Shown here: one piece after another, positions 1-8,634 of the stretch | Numbering within the stretch: position 1 is the stretch's first letter | Layout of the letters: every line of letters begins with the position of its first letter | Source: Pavlovales sp. CCMP2436 | Taxonomy: Eukaryota > Haptophyta > Pavlovophyceae > Pavlovales | Direction: 5' to 3' | NCBI GenBank assembly: GCA_026770615.1 | Contig: MU631359.1 | Location: 161,288 to 174,561 of the forward strand | DNA length: 13,274 nt | Notes under the pieces: model-generated | Seen by the model: only the letters and a program-made list of their open reading frames with translations | What the model was told of the DNA's origin: nothing | Databases searched by the model: none | Program-made: the position numbers and the translations under genes

Positions 1-546
1 CAGTGCAGCGCGGCGGTCCTGCGAGGCGCCCACCCGCCCCACCCCGGGGCGGGTTCGTCACACGGCGACACATCGTCGCGGCACTGCGAGGCGCCCACCC
101 GCCCCCACCCTGGGGCGGGTTCGTCACGCGGCTGCCCATCGTTGCGGCACTGCGAGGCGCCCACCTTCCCCCACCCCGGGGCGGGTTCGTCTCACGGCAG
201 TGCAGCGCGGCGGTCCTGCGAGGCGGTCACCCGTCCCCACCCCGGGGCGGGTTCGTCACACGGCGGCGCATCGTTGCGGTCCTGCGAGGCGCCCACCTGC
301 CCCCACCCCGAGGCGGGTTCGTCACACGGCGGCCCATCCTTGCGGCACTGCGAGGCGCTCACCTGCCCCCACCCCGGGGCGGGTTCGTCACACGGCAGCG
401 CAGCGTGGCGGCCCTGCGAGGCGCCTATCTGCTCCCACCCCGGGGCGGGCTCGTCACAAGGCGGCGCAGCGTGCCGGCCCTGCGAGGCGCTCATCCACCA
501 CCACCCCGGGGCGGGCTCGTCACTCGGTGGCGCAGCGTGGCGGTCA
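1..546. repeat. 66-bp tandem minisatellite, eight units plus a decayed ninth
   Basis: The core TGCGAGGCG recurs at 20, 85, 151, 217, 283, 349, 415 and 481, a period of 66 bp; the first unit is one base short. Each unit carries a CCCCACCCCGGGGCGGG block followed by TCGTCAC. Units differ by scattered substitutions, and a more diverged ninth unit can be followed to about 612. The array continues past the left window edge. Because 66 is divisible by three and the units are GC-rich, several frames on both strands stay open and encode 22-residue repeats. I therefore do not call any of these frames a gene. The minus-strand RT frame ends inside the array. Confidence 0.93.
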
Positions 547-2590
547 GAGCCTGAGGCCCCTTCTCGCTCCTGCGCCGAGGTGGGTACGTCTCTCGACGGC
601 GTGCCGTGTAGAGGCGGCTCTTCCGGTGGCGGTGGCGCGAAACTGCGCAGCACTGCCGTGGGCACGCCCACAGATCCGGTGCCGGCGTGCGCCTGCTTGC
701 CTCGCCGGCAGGCGCCACCTGCTCCTCGAGCCAGTGCAGAAGCGCTGCCGCCGCCGGATCCGGAAGGCGCCGAGCACTCATCCGCATCGCTCGGCAAAAG
801 GCCCGAATGATGCCTTCGCGCGCCCGGCTGGCGGCGTAGCCAGCCAGAGGACGATGATGCGACTGACATCGACGCCCGGACACGAGGTGATCCACTCGTA
901 GATAGACATCCTGCATGAGCCGGCTGTGCGCCCTGCCATTCCACGCTCGCACGACGGTTCTATTGTCCACCCAGAAAACGACGCGGTCCGTGCGGAAACG
1001 CCTCAACACCGTGATGATGTTGATCCCGAGCACCATGTACTCGAGCACGGAAATCATACGGCGGAGCACGCCATAGAGGCTCGCGTGCCACCAAAATCCC
1101 GCGATAAAGCCCCCTAGCCCCGCCCACTCGACCTCCTGCGCTGCGTCGCTGTACACGTGCAGCTCGGGAACGGACTCAAAGATGCGCAGCGGGGTCGCCT
1201 CACTCCACGTTGCCGCTACCGTGCGCTCGAGGAATGCGATCCAGCTTTTGGCAGCCTGCATCATAGCAAGCGTGCGGGTGATGTGCACGCTGGACTCCAG
1301 CGTGTGCTCCCCGTGCGAAGCATGCATGGCGTACATCATATTTGCGGGCAGCCTGCGTGCCGACGCAAACGAGACGAGCAAGCCGTCGAGGCTTCTCATC
1401 TCAGCGTTGGTCGGTGCTGGGCCTCCGGCCACCCGCGTGAGGCACTCGAGCGCGCGCGCAATCTTGGCCGGCGGGATGCACGTCACGTCGAGCGAAAGCA
1501 GCAGCGCCACGCTGATGTAGGGCAAGTACTGTCCGATAAAAAGCTTGGCCGCGTCTGCAAGGTGCAGCCGAAAGCGCTCAGCGACCAGCAGCCAGCACAG
1601 AAGCAAGCGGGCTAGCCTGTCCTCCCCAGCAGCAAGCAGTATGTTATCGTCAGTAAATGCGAACCCCGAGTGTAGACGTAGGAGGCAGGGTACGCCAAAC
1701 CGCGCAGCGAGCCGCCTCCGCCCCTCCGCCCACGCACGGTACTCGTTCGGTGTGTCGGGGTCGCGTTCGATCGCGGCAAAGATCGGCTCCTCCTCCGCGT
1801 CGAACAGTGTGAGCACATGGCGAATTACTGCATTGGAGAGTCGCTGGACGAGATTGGTGACGACGCTCAGCCCCATGCTCATCACCAAGTCGGTGTATAC
1901 GAGCGGCACACCGGTTGACCCGGCGAGGACGAAGTTCAACCGCCAGTACTTGGAGGGGTGTATCACAAACTGATAGAAGTAGGCCTTGAAGCCATCTACC
2001 AGCCCGAAGATGCGCAGGCCTAGCAGCTGCGCGCCGCACATGATTGTCGCCGCGTCCTCCACCACCTCGTGCACGAACGGCTTGATCTCACGCGGGTTGA
2101 GTCGCTCGCCGCTCGTCCCCCGGCGGTTTACGTCACCAGCGTCATTGAGCGAGCGTATTGCGCCGCCTGCCCCGTCGTCTTGGAAGCAACGCGGCGCGCC
2201 TGTGTCGCTTATCCGTCGCCAGTCGTCGGAGTCGCGTTTGGAGACGAGCCCTGGCGGGTTGACGCGTGTCGGCCAAAACGCAAACGGCTCGTTGCGCGAC
2301 AGCCACCCTTGTTCAACCAGCTTGTCGGCGTCTCGCGCCGCGGCGTGCGAATTCTCGCCGAGGGAGAGCAGGGTTGGAACCATGCACGACGCAAACCCCA
2401 CGTCTGCGTCGAGTAGCACGCCGTGCTTGATGTAGACCCGTTTCAAAATCAGTTGCCGGGATTTATATGAATTCCCGACAATTATATGAACTAAGTTAGT
2501 TTTGTTCTTAGCTTTACAGCATGGCGGACCGGGAAACAGAGGCAAGTGAAGTTCCGCACGCGGGAGCCTAGGCCAGGTGTGGAACTTCAA
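491..2590 (-). CDS. Reverse transcriptase-RNase H polyprotein, DIRS/Ty3-like retroelement
   Basis: This frame would copy element RNA into DNA and degrade the RNA strand. In 699 codons I see an RT fingers motif around residues 108-134 (PGLVSKRD, WRRISDTGAP), motif A with the catalytic Asp near 199 (VDGFKAYFYQ), motif B around 238-252 (MGLSVVTN) and motif C FTDD at 312-315. RNase H acidic residues follow: Asp482 (VYSDAA), Glu517 (LEY) and Asp542 (WVDN). The frame has no internal stop. It opens at a TTG after a TGA, and the first internal ATG is near residue 70, so the true start, or an upstream exon, is unresolved. The C-terminal ~60 residues are arginine-rich and run into the minisatellite, so they may not be native. 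No protease, integrase or tyrosine recombinase is visible here. The pattern of SLND, IKPFVH and FDAEEEPIF matches RT families I associate with haptophytes and dinoflagellates; that is recall, not a search. Confidence 0.8.
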   Translation of the reverse strand: MKFHTWPRLPRAELHLPLFPGPPCCKAKNKTNLVHIIVGNSYKSRQLILKRVYIKHGVLLDADVGFASCMVPTLLSLGENSHAAARDADKLVEQGWLSRNEPFAFWPTRVNPPGLVSKRDSDDWRRISDTGAPRCFQDDGAGGAIRSLNDAGDVNRRGTSGERLNPREIKPFVHEVVEDAATIMCGAQLLGLRIFGLVDGFKAYFYQFVIHPSKYWRLNFVLAGSTGVPLVYTDLVMSMGLSVVTNLVQRLSNAVIRHVLTLFDAEEEPIFAAIERDPDTPNEYRAWAEGRRRLAARFGVPCLLRLHSGFAFTDDNILLAAGEDRLARLLLCWLLVAERFRLHLADAAKLFIGQYLPYISVALLLSLDVTCIPPAKIARALECLTRVAGGPAPTNAEMRSLDGLLVSFASARRLPANMMYAMHASHGEHTLESSVHITRTLAMMQAAKSWIAFLERTVAATWSEATPLRIFESVPELHVYSDAAQEVEWAGLGGFIAGFWWHASLYGVLRRMISVLEYMVLGINIITVLRRFRTDRVVFWVDNRTVVRAWNGRAHSRLMQDVYLRVDHLVSGRRCQSHHRPLAGYAASRAREGIIRAFCRAMRMSARRLPDPAAAALLHWLEEQVAPAGEASRRTPAPDLWACPRQCCAVSRHRHRKSRLYTARRRETYPPRRRSEKGPQALTATLRHRVTSPPRGGGG

Positions 2591-3350
2591 TCAGATCTTC
2601 GATCGGACCAGTGGATCGTGAGATCGAGCTACAATAGTTCCAGCGCAGGAAGCGCGCGCGCAGCGTCAGCACGCGCGTCCTCTGCACGCGCAGCCGGCTA
2701 GGCGGCACGAGATGCATCTCTGCCATCATAGCCACGGACGCGCGTGGAGGAATCTCGCGAGGCCAACGCACAGACCTGCCTCACGCGCACACGCAAGCTC
2801 GAGTTGCTCTCCCGTCCGTCTCCGTATGCACGCTCGCTCACCTCGCCGACCGCTTCCTTCGCATCCGCGCGGGACGACAGGCGCGCGCGGTGCAGCGCAT
2901 GGCCCGTCAACGCGCTGGCGGGCTCGAAGCTGCGATGCGGTTGCGCCCATGGGGCTCGCCAAGCATCTGCGCGCGTGCGTCACGGTGGCAAGGGTAGGCT
3001 TCGTTCCGTACCAGCGGACTACCGCGGAGCACGCATTGCTGTCCAACGCTGCGGCCAACTTTGGCAATATTTGTATCGGGGCGCAGGGGTGTAGGCACGC
3101 GCACGCGCCTGCCGGCGCCATCACCGCTATCCGTCGCCTTCTTCGTGCTCCCCCCGCACCTCCGGCCAGCAACTCGGTGACATGTCGGAAAATCTGCAAC
3201 TGATTTTGAAACGGGTCTGTACGCCAGCAACTGCTGGTCCCTGTGGCGTCCACCTCCCAGGTCTGCTCTCATAGCATCCGCGTCCAGAGTCGCACGCACT
3301 GCGCCCCAGCGCATCGGTAGGTACGGTCCCGCTCCGCACAGATCGTATAC
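2591..3350. other. Region between RT frame and plus-strand gene; no confident gene
   Basis: This stretch is GC-rich and lies upstream of the minus-strand RT. Minus-strand frames at 3253-2726 and 3383-2907 stay open but overlap each other and have no recognisable motif. They could be decayed remains of the region between gag and RT, or chance frames in GC-rich DNA. Around 2460-2510, just inside the start of the RT frame, there is an AT-rich patch with two copies of TTATATGAA. I see no tRNA or other RNA gene. Confidence 0.4.
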
Positions 3351-3557
3351 ATGCTTACGAAATCCCCAGCGGCTGTACAGCATGTCTACGCCTGGTTCGC
3401 GAGCTCCCCCGGGTCAAAGGGTGCCAGGCTGCGCCTTTTCCAAAAAACACCAATCTACGCCATCCACCTGGCCCCCCCCGGCATCGCCTTCTCCATCTAC
3501 CCAGAGAGCAAAGTAGCGGCCAAATCTGCTGCAAGTCTACCGACCCCATTATCCTAA
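3351..3557 (+). CDS. Small upstream frame, possible N-terminal part of the 3557 gene
   Basis: An ATG-started 68-codon frame (MLTKSPAAVQHVYAWF) ends in a TAA that overlaps the ATG of the next gene by one base. It is in a different frame from that gene. It contains a run of nine C (from 3472) and a run of six A (from 3440), both plausible slippage or sequencing-error points. It could be a short independent frame or the start of the 210-aa protein separated by a frameshift. No domain is recognised. Confidence 0.25.
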   Translation: MLTKSPAAVQHVYAWFASSPGSKGARLRLFQKTPIYAIHLAPPGIAFSIYPESKVAAKSAASLPTPLS

Positions 3558-4189
3558 TGGCACAGATGGGAGTGGCACAGGAGCTGGGCGATTTCCTAGC
3601 GCATGTGCACGACACGGGTGTCAAGGGTTTGGACCACCTACGCAAGACCAAGCCAGAACGTATCTTACAGCTGGGAGGCCTGCCCAGCGTAGGGTTCGCA
3701 GCGGGAGGGGCAGGGAAGATGTCAGTTGCATCACTCACGGGAGCTCTCCACCTCACTCTTCGCGCGCCACCCGGGATAGACCTGGAGGATGCGCCCGTGT
3801 GGTACCACGGCCTATTCGCTGCGTGCGCGGAGCACGGCTGGCTGATTCAGCAGGAGGGCGAGCACGCAGTAGCGCTGAAATTCGGCATCAAGGCCATGGG
3901 CTTCAACCCGGGCAACGCACGCGACCACGCACCGATGTGCACCGACCTGCTCTCCCACATCATGGACAGCGACTGGAGCCGCACCGATTACGATGCGTGC
4001 TTCACCGGATCGGCACCGTGCGCCAAGAACCCGTGCACGCGGGGCCACCTCCCCTGGGAACGCGACGAGATGGCGGGCAAGGCGCTGCACCGCTTGGAGG
4101 AGGTGAAAGCATTCCTCGCCACGCTCAAAGAGGCCAAGATAGAGCCACCGCAGCCCACCAACCGCTTCAGCAAGAAAAGCCGCAATTAG
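3557..4189 (+). CDS. Hypothetical 210-aa protein with a CCCH-like cysteine cluster; possible LINE ORF1
   Basis: I do not recognise this protein. The frame begins at an ATG (MAQMGVAQELG) and runs 210 codons to a TAG without interruption. Residues 148-164 form C-x6-C-x4-C-x3-H (CFTGSAPC, CTRGH), close to a CCCH zinc-finger spacing, which would suit RNA binding. The C-terminus is charged and ends in a basic tail (SKKSRN). The frame is open for about 40 codons before the ATG (for example QICCKSTDPII), so the start may lie further upstream. It sits on the same strand as, and about 560 bp upstream of, the LINE endonuclease. That position suits a LINE ORF1 nucleic-acid chaperone, but no coiled coil, RRM or CCHC knuckle is visible. 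Its intactness contrasts with the riddled ORF2, so a separate host gene or a younger element is also possible. Confidence 0.55.
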   Translation: MAQMGVAQELGDFLAHVHDTGVKGLDHLRKTKPERILQLGGLPSVGFAAGGAGKMSVASLTGALHLTLRAPPGIDLEDAPVWYHGLFAACAEHGWLIQQEGEHAVALKFGIKAMGFNPGNARDHAPMCTDLLSHIMDSDWSRTDYDACFTGSAPCAKNPCTRGHLPWERDEMAGKALHRLEEVKAFLATLKEAKIEPPQPTNRFSKKSRN

Positions 4190-4744
4190 GCAGCACACGC
4201 CCCATGGAGCCGACAACCCCACATGCCATGCACCGCTCAGCACAGAGCCACTACCGAGCCGACAGCCATGCAAAGCACGCAGCAAGCACATACCATCCTC
4301 AGGGAACGTGCTCAGCCAGCAAGCTGACGCTTCATACAGCGCTTCGCACTCAGAATAACACATATTTAACTACCCATATATATGCACGCGCCACGGATAA
4401 GGTCAAGGCCATTAGAGACTTTGCCCAATAAAAGGATTAGCCACAACAAATTCGAAATCATACGGGCACGTACACACTCATTCCAATACAACTACCCGCT
4501 ACAGAGTGCAGACGCCCAACTAAATCAAGCCCGGCAGCGCCGCATCAGAACACAACAACACTAGCTAAATAAAAGATGCCTCATTCTAACGCTATCATCA
4601 AGGGCGTCGAGACATATACAGCCAAGCTTAGCGCCTCCATTAGGGAACAGCAGCCCCGCCACTCGGAAAAGGTACCTAAACACACGGAGGGATAATATAC
4701 ATCATCAAGGCACACAAGTGGCTCGTACTAACCCTCGCCCGTAG
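4190..4744. other. Spacer between possible ORF1 and ORF2, no gene seen
   Basis: This stretch is A/C-rich, unlike the GC-rich flanks, and holds no convincing frame. AATAAA occurs at 4427-4432 and 4568-4573. These might be polyadenylation-type signals for the upstream gene, or chance matches in A-rich DNA. A TAG at 4742-4744 closes the ORF2 frame just before the GTG at 4751, so the real start of ORF2 is either lost or lies in decayed sequence here. Confidence 0.5.
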
Positions 4745-4750
4745 TTCGCA

Positions 4751-5812
4751 GTGATAAGAGTAGGCGAAGCCAGCAACCCGGTACCTGGGACTCGTCCAAA
4801 GTCCAAGCAACACCAGGCTGCCGCCGGCACTCAACCGCACCCGCCCATCGCCAGCACCCAACCGCACACCCCCAAAATAAAAACAGCATCCATAACCGAC
4901 TCCACGACGCTAACTATAGCCAGCGGCAATGTAGGCTCAATGGTGGGTGAGATACAAAGAAAAATAGTAGAAGTACTCGCTAAACGCCAATCATCGGATT
5001 TGCCTGATGACCCCACAAAGCAGAAACGTCCGTATGACATAGTTCTAATCCAAGACACATCACTCAAAACAAGGTAATGCGCCAAAAACAGATTGGGCGC
5101 CAAATACACGGTATACCATGAGCCATCCCCTGGCGTAGTAGGGAGAGAGGTGACCATAGCAATCAGCAGCTTATTTGGAACTCCCCTCGCAAATATTATT
5201 TATGGCTCACAAATAGACAAGCTAACTGCAGGCCGCATCATAACAGGAGATCTTATATTCCCAACAAAAGACGGCGAAATAAAGACTAAGGAAATCACAA
5301 GCTTCTACGTCTCATGTAATAATAAAGCCAAACAACCCTTCCCAGATATTTTGGGCACATACCTCCGGGAACGCTCCAACAGAGTCGGTGTCGCACGTAT
5401 AATTGGCGGTGATGGCAATGGTGTATTGGAAATCAATGAAAGAATACACAATGACGGCACACCAAACAACGACAACAGCGAAGAGGCAAGCGCCTTTGGG
5501 ACGTGCATGGAAAGCTGCCCAGACCACCACAACCAGAAACCACCAGGCTCCTTCGACCCGGAACCACTGCCCACGCACGAATACGAAAAAAAGAAGTCTC
5601 GAATTGACTACCTCTTTATGAACGCAAACCTCGAAAAATATGTGCGCCACAGGGACAGTCTGGAATAGATTTGTGTACCTACCTTAACCGAGGAAAAGAA
5701 ATTAATCAACGCTCACTACTGGATCGAAGCCACTATCCCGCTTAAGGAACTAGGAGATATCGCCCGACCGATCTAAAGAATCCACTTCGCCCCCTACCGC
5801 ATCAAAATAGTT
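4751..5812 (+). pseudogene. LINE ORF2, apurinic-type endonuclease domain, interrupted by stops
   Basis: The domain would nick the target DNA for target-primed reverse transcription. The N-terminus reads VIRVGEASNPVPG, close to the GEASNPGP motif of dinoflagellate-type LINEs. Residues 55-60 (TIASGN) start the endonuclease fold, and IVLIQDT at 97-103 is the site where the family normally has QET, so the metal-binding Glu is replaced by Asp. Downstream in the same frame are GGDGN (like the family GDFN) and SRIDYLF near 5600. TAA at 5075, TAG at 5666 and TAA at 5774 break the frame, but no frameshift is needed across about 1 kb. After the last stop the frame continues to about 5960 (ANPTERKGAVKSI), where it enters the deleted RT. 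A proline/threonine-rich linker separates the motif from the domain. Confidence 0.75.
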
Positions 5813-6046
5813 TTGGCGAATCCTACAGAACGAAAAGGGGCGGTAAAATCAATCAAACCCGCGCTTGAACAATGGCTCTGCGAACTCCCCGCAGAAATGC
5901 GGACAGCATACATCGCTAAAGGTGCCCTCACGGATACCGCAGCCCCAAGCGAATTGCAAGCATGCTCGCACAACCTAAAAGCGACGATGGAAGATCGAAG
6001 GACCCCGTCCTTACCACAATGGGGTGTAAGCAAGGCTGCCCGCTGA
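5813..6046 (+). pseudogene. Linker between endonuclease and RT, left edge of an internal deletion
   Basis: This is the same frame as the endonuclease block (TTG start region, ANPTERKGAVKSIKPALEQ). It carries a helix-rich linker-like sequence ending near QACSHNLKATMEDRR. The RT catalytic block begins in another frame only about 20 codons later. LINEs normally have several hundred residues, including RT motifs 0-3 with the first catalytic Asp, between the endonuclease and the motif-4 GxxQGCPLSP. Here that interval is about 125 codons counted from the end of the endonuclease, so a large internal deletion with a frame change lies between about 5950 and 6020. Confidence 0.55.
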
Positions 6047-6555
6047 GCCCGATCACGTACTGCCTATTCATGAACATGCTCCACCGCGAGCTGGACAAGC
6101 ATCCTGGCGGGTACCAACCGACCCCGCCACTAGGCCACACACACAGAAAACTGTGCAGTCCCCTAAAATACCAGGCGTACATGGACGACCTAGCACTGTT
6201 CGCAGAGAACGCATGCGCAGCCCAGGCCATGATGGGGATAGCAGACTGCTTCCTCGCCGCCTACTCCATGGAATTAAACGCCAAGAAATGTCACCACACC
6301 CCAATCCTTCCTAAGCTGCCGGAACATTCGGGACCCGAGCCACCAACAGAGACAGTCAGCGACGACCAAGGCAACCCCATCCAGAAAGCCTGCATCTGCT
6401 TACCGTCAAGGGACATAACCGCCCCCCACATTGAGGTCCCCCAGACACCACACGACAAAATGTTTGAGTGCCTGGGCCACCTCCTCCCCACCAATGGCAA
6501 CTGGGAGGCCCAGGAACGCAAGCTCTGGATCAAGCTAGCACAGGCCATGGGATAA
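5962..6555 (+). pseudogene. LINE ORF2, reverse transcriptase palm (3' half)
   Basis: The RT palm would extend the nicked target end using element RNA. GCKQGCPLSP at residues 21-30 (6022-6051) is the RT motif preceding the active site, and YMDD at residues 73-76 (6178-6189), in QAYMDDLALFA, is the catalytic motif C. CFLAAYSMELNAKKC follows as the next conserved RT helix. The N-terminal RT motifs, including the motif A aspartate, are missing, so this block cannot form an active polymerase. The ATG at 5962 is probably not a real start: the block is an internal piece whose upstream frame was lost. The TAA at 6553 closes it, but the same frame continues as the next block. Confidence 0.85.
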
Positions 6556-7440
6556 GTACACCTCGCCTCGAACAAGGGAGCTTGCCACGCCCTCTGGGTT
6601 GCCAAGCTCTCCCAACACGACGCAGCGTTGACACTACCATACTACATGGGAGCATTAGACCTATCGGAGGCGCTCCTAAACACGATGCTCACAGCCCTAG
6701 TGGAGGCTACGCGCATCCGCTGCACACTGGGGACCCACGTAGCAAGAGAGCGCCTGTGCAGCCCTCCCGAACGCGACGGCCTAGGGATGGTCGACCCACG
6801 CGCACAGAACGCGGGTGAAAAAGTGACCACCATGCTGCAACTACTAAACTCCTCTGAGGAGTCTGCAACGCACGCCCTAGCAGCACATGCACTGAGCGTC
6901 GTGCAGAATGGGGCCGCGAAACAAGCCAAGGCGCGGACCATGCCCACGGCAAGAGGGGCAATTAGAGGCCTAGCCGAGGCACCCCCGAGAGAAGAGATGT
7001 GGGATATTTTCGAAAGCTATACATACCTGCACTCGACACCTATGGGCGAACTTGCCCCCGCCCTTCTATGGCCAGGCACGGGTACCAAACCCTTGGCGTC
7101 AGCGACCGCCCTAGCGGTGATGAGTGCCGGGACCGTACTCAGTCTGACACAACCGCGCACCAGCGCCAACTCCCAAACTACTGGAGGAACGGAAAAAGAG
7201 TTGGAAACATTAAGTGAAGCCGAAGAGGATATAATCCGAACAAGCGGCACCAACGTACTGGGCAAGCTCACTCAAATCCGAAATGCCCTAAACTCAAATG
7301 CGGACACCCCAGCGGTAGTGAAAGCGGCAGAGGCCCTATTCACAAAAGAGTATCTGCCGGTGTTCAAGAAACTCACGTATAAGAGGCAGACTAATATCCT
7401 AAGGGCAATCCTGCCCGCAGTCACAACGGCTATGGGCTGA
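6556..7440 (+). pseudogene. LINE ORF2, RT thumb/connection region
   Basis: This block continues frame 1 directly after the TAA at 6553 (VHLASNKGACHALWVAKL) to a TGA at 7438. The segment LCSPPERDGLGMVDPRAQN, near 6757-6812, matches the conserved LINE region in which a GGLGL-x-D signature follows the RT. The rest is alanine-rich and helix-prone, with a charged stretch (KELETLSEAEEDI) near 7195. It is expected to link the RT to RNase H and position the template. No catalytic residues are expected here. Apart from the flanking stops the frame is clean for 295 codons, so the stops look like point mutations in a formerly continuous polyprotein. Confidence 0.65.
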
Positions 7441-7443
7441 CCA

Positions 7444-8440
7444 ATGTGTTATAGGTTCGTGACGCGCCACACGAAACTTATCCACGCGCTCAGACATTAC
7501 CCACCGACGACAGAAAAACCACGACTGTGCAGCTACCACGTTGGGGTCGACGGCTCATTTATCAAACCCGAAGGGAGCGAACCGGCGCGAGCAGCCGGGG
7601 CAGCGTGCTTCTACGCATTCTCCCCAAGCCAAACCATTAACGGGGCACCCACCCCAGAGGCACACATCCTAACCTGCACCTTCGCAGGACACCAAACGGT
7701 TGTCAACGCAGAGTGCAATGCAGCCACACTTCCCCTACAGGCCTTGACCCACGAACCTTTCTTACACATAGGATGGGACCACGACAAACGCCTCGACTAG
7801 CACAAACGGCACCCGGACCCCAACCCCCCACCACACTGATTACGGGAGCCCACGAGCTAGGACGCAAACCCGCACTTCTACCGACTACTAACCCTCAAGC
7901 AACGGGACGAGGCACAGGAATACGTCAGAAACGTAACCTACACTAAAGCCCACACCGAATCGGATGACGATGTAGCCAGAATCCTCAATAGCCATGGGGC
8001 TGTGCGATACGATGCCGCCTCAAAGGCTCGAGTGGTGACGACAGCCGCGCTTAGGAAAGTCACACGCCTCTTCATCCCCCCCGCAGACCGGGAGCGCAGA
8101 CTGATGCAGGATGAGCCGCCTCTACATGAACAACCCGGTGACGTCATAAAGCTCGTACAGAACGCATTGAGCAACTGGGGGTCAAAGGCAGTAGCAGTCC
8201 GCAGAGAGGCCGCCACTGTCCCTCGTCTCAGGCGGGCTGCGGATCCAGCTGTAGAGCGGGGGTTAACAGCCTACCGAGGGATCTTCGGGGCGCCGCAGGG
8301 GCGGTATGCAGCATCGCGCCGGGCGTACGACGGACCCAATTCTCCCCGCTGTCCAAGTGGGGCCCCGCTGCCAGGCGGGGACTACGTGCTCAACGATTTG
8401 TTCACCACGGGCGGGTGCTGCATTTTTAGACGACGCGAGG
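7444..8440 (+). pseudogene. LINE ORF2, RNase H domain with clustered stops
   Basis: The domain would remove RNA from RNA-DNA hybrids after reverse transcription. VGVDGSF places the first catalytic Asp at 7549, VNAECNAATLPLQAL places the Glu at 7711, and LHIGWDHD near 7771-7785 occupies the position of the third Asp (normally TDS). The C-terminal signature YTKAHTESDDDVARILN follows at about 7945-7995 (compare VKAHTG...D). Three stops, at 7798 (TAG), 7837 (TGA) and 7858 (TAG), fall within 63 bp, yet frame 1 resumes cleanly as DANPHFYRLLTLKQ. After roughly 8215 the residues stop resembling a LINE. That may mark the 5' edge of the insertion carrying repeat copy A. The exact boundary is not visible. 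Confidence 0.72.
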
Positions 8441-8444
8441 GAGA

Positions 8445-8634
8445 GCAGTGGAGGTCGGTCAGCGCGCCAGTCGAGAGTCGTCAGTCGTCGATTGGCGTGT
8501 GTCTGAACTGATCAGCGGTGGGGACGGTATCCGTGTGCTCGGGGTAGATCCCTGGATCTGAGTGTTTTTCAACATTTAAATCCAGTGAGATCCTCTCGGG
8601 GACGGACGGACGTTTAACTAGAAACTTACACACA
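8445..8634 (+). repeat. Dispersed repeat copy A
   Basis: The core is 8497-8634, from GTGTGTCTG through CTGATCAGCGGTGGGGACGG to AAACTTACACACA. It is nearly identical by eye to copy B (9404-9539) and clearly related to copy C (10718-10859). Similarity to copy C extends upstream to about 8445, beginning at GCAG and including GGTCAGC. LINE coding resumes directly after the ACACA in a different frame (AHPNTLTAHSWAI), so this copy is an insertion rather than part of the protein. The insertion may start as far left as 8215. Confidence 0.85.

Noticed and set aside
1..546. CRISPR array
   Set aside because: The whole 66-bp unit is repeated; there are no unique spacers, and the context is eukaryotic.
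1..944. Several long open frames on both strands over the minisatellite (about 180-250 codons)
   Set aside because: They exist because the 66-bp unit keeps every frame in register and is GC-rich; none shows a domain beyond the repeat.
2450..2510. Promoter or terminator from the small CGGGA/TCCCG inverted repeat and AT-rich patch
   Set aside because: The stem is only 5 bp and it lies inside the open RT frame; nothing supports a specific role.
4751..8511. Alternative genetic code with reassigned stops
   Set aside because: All three stop codons occur inside the LINE frame, while the RT frame and the 210-aa gene are uninterrupted and end in normal stops; decay is simpler.
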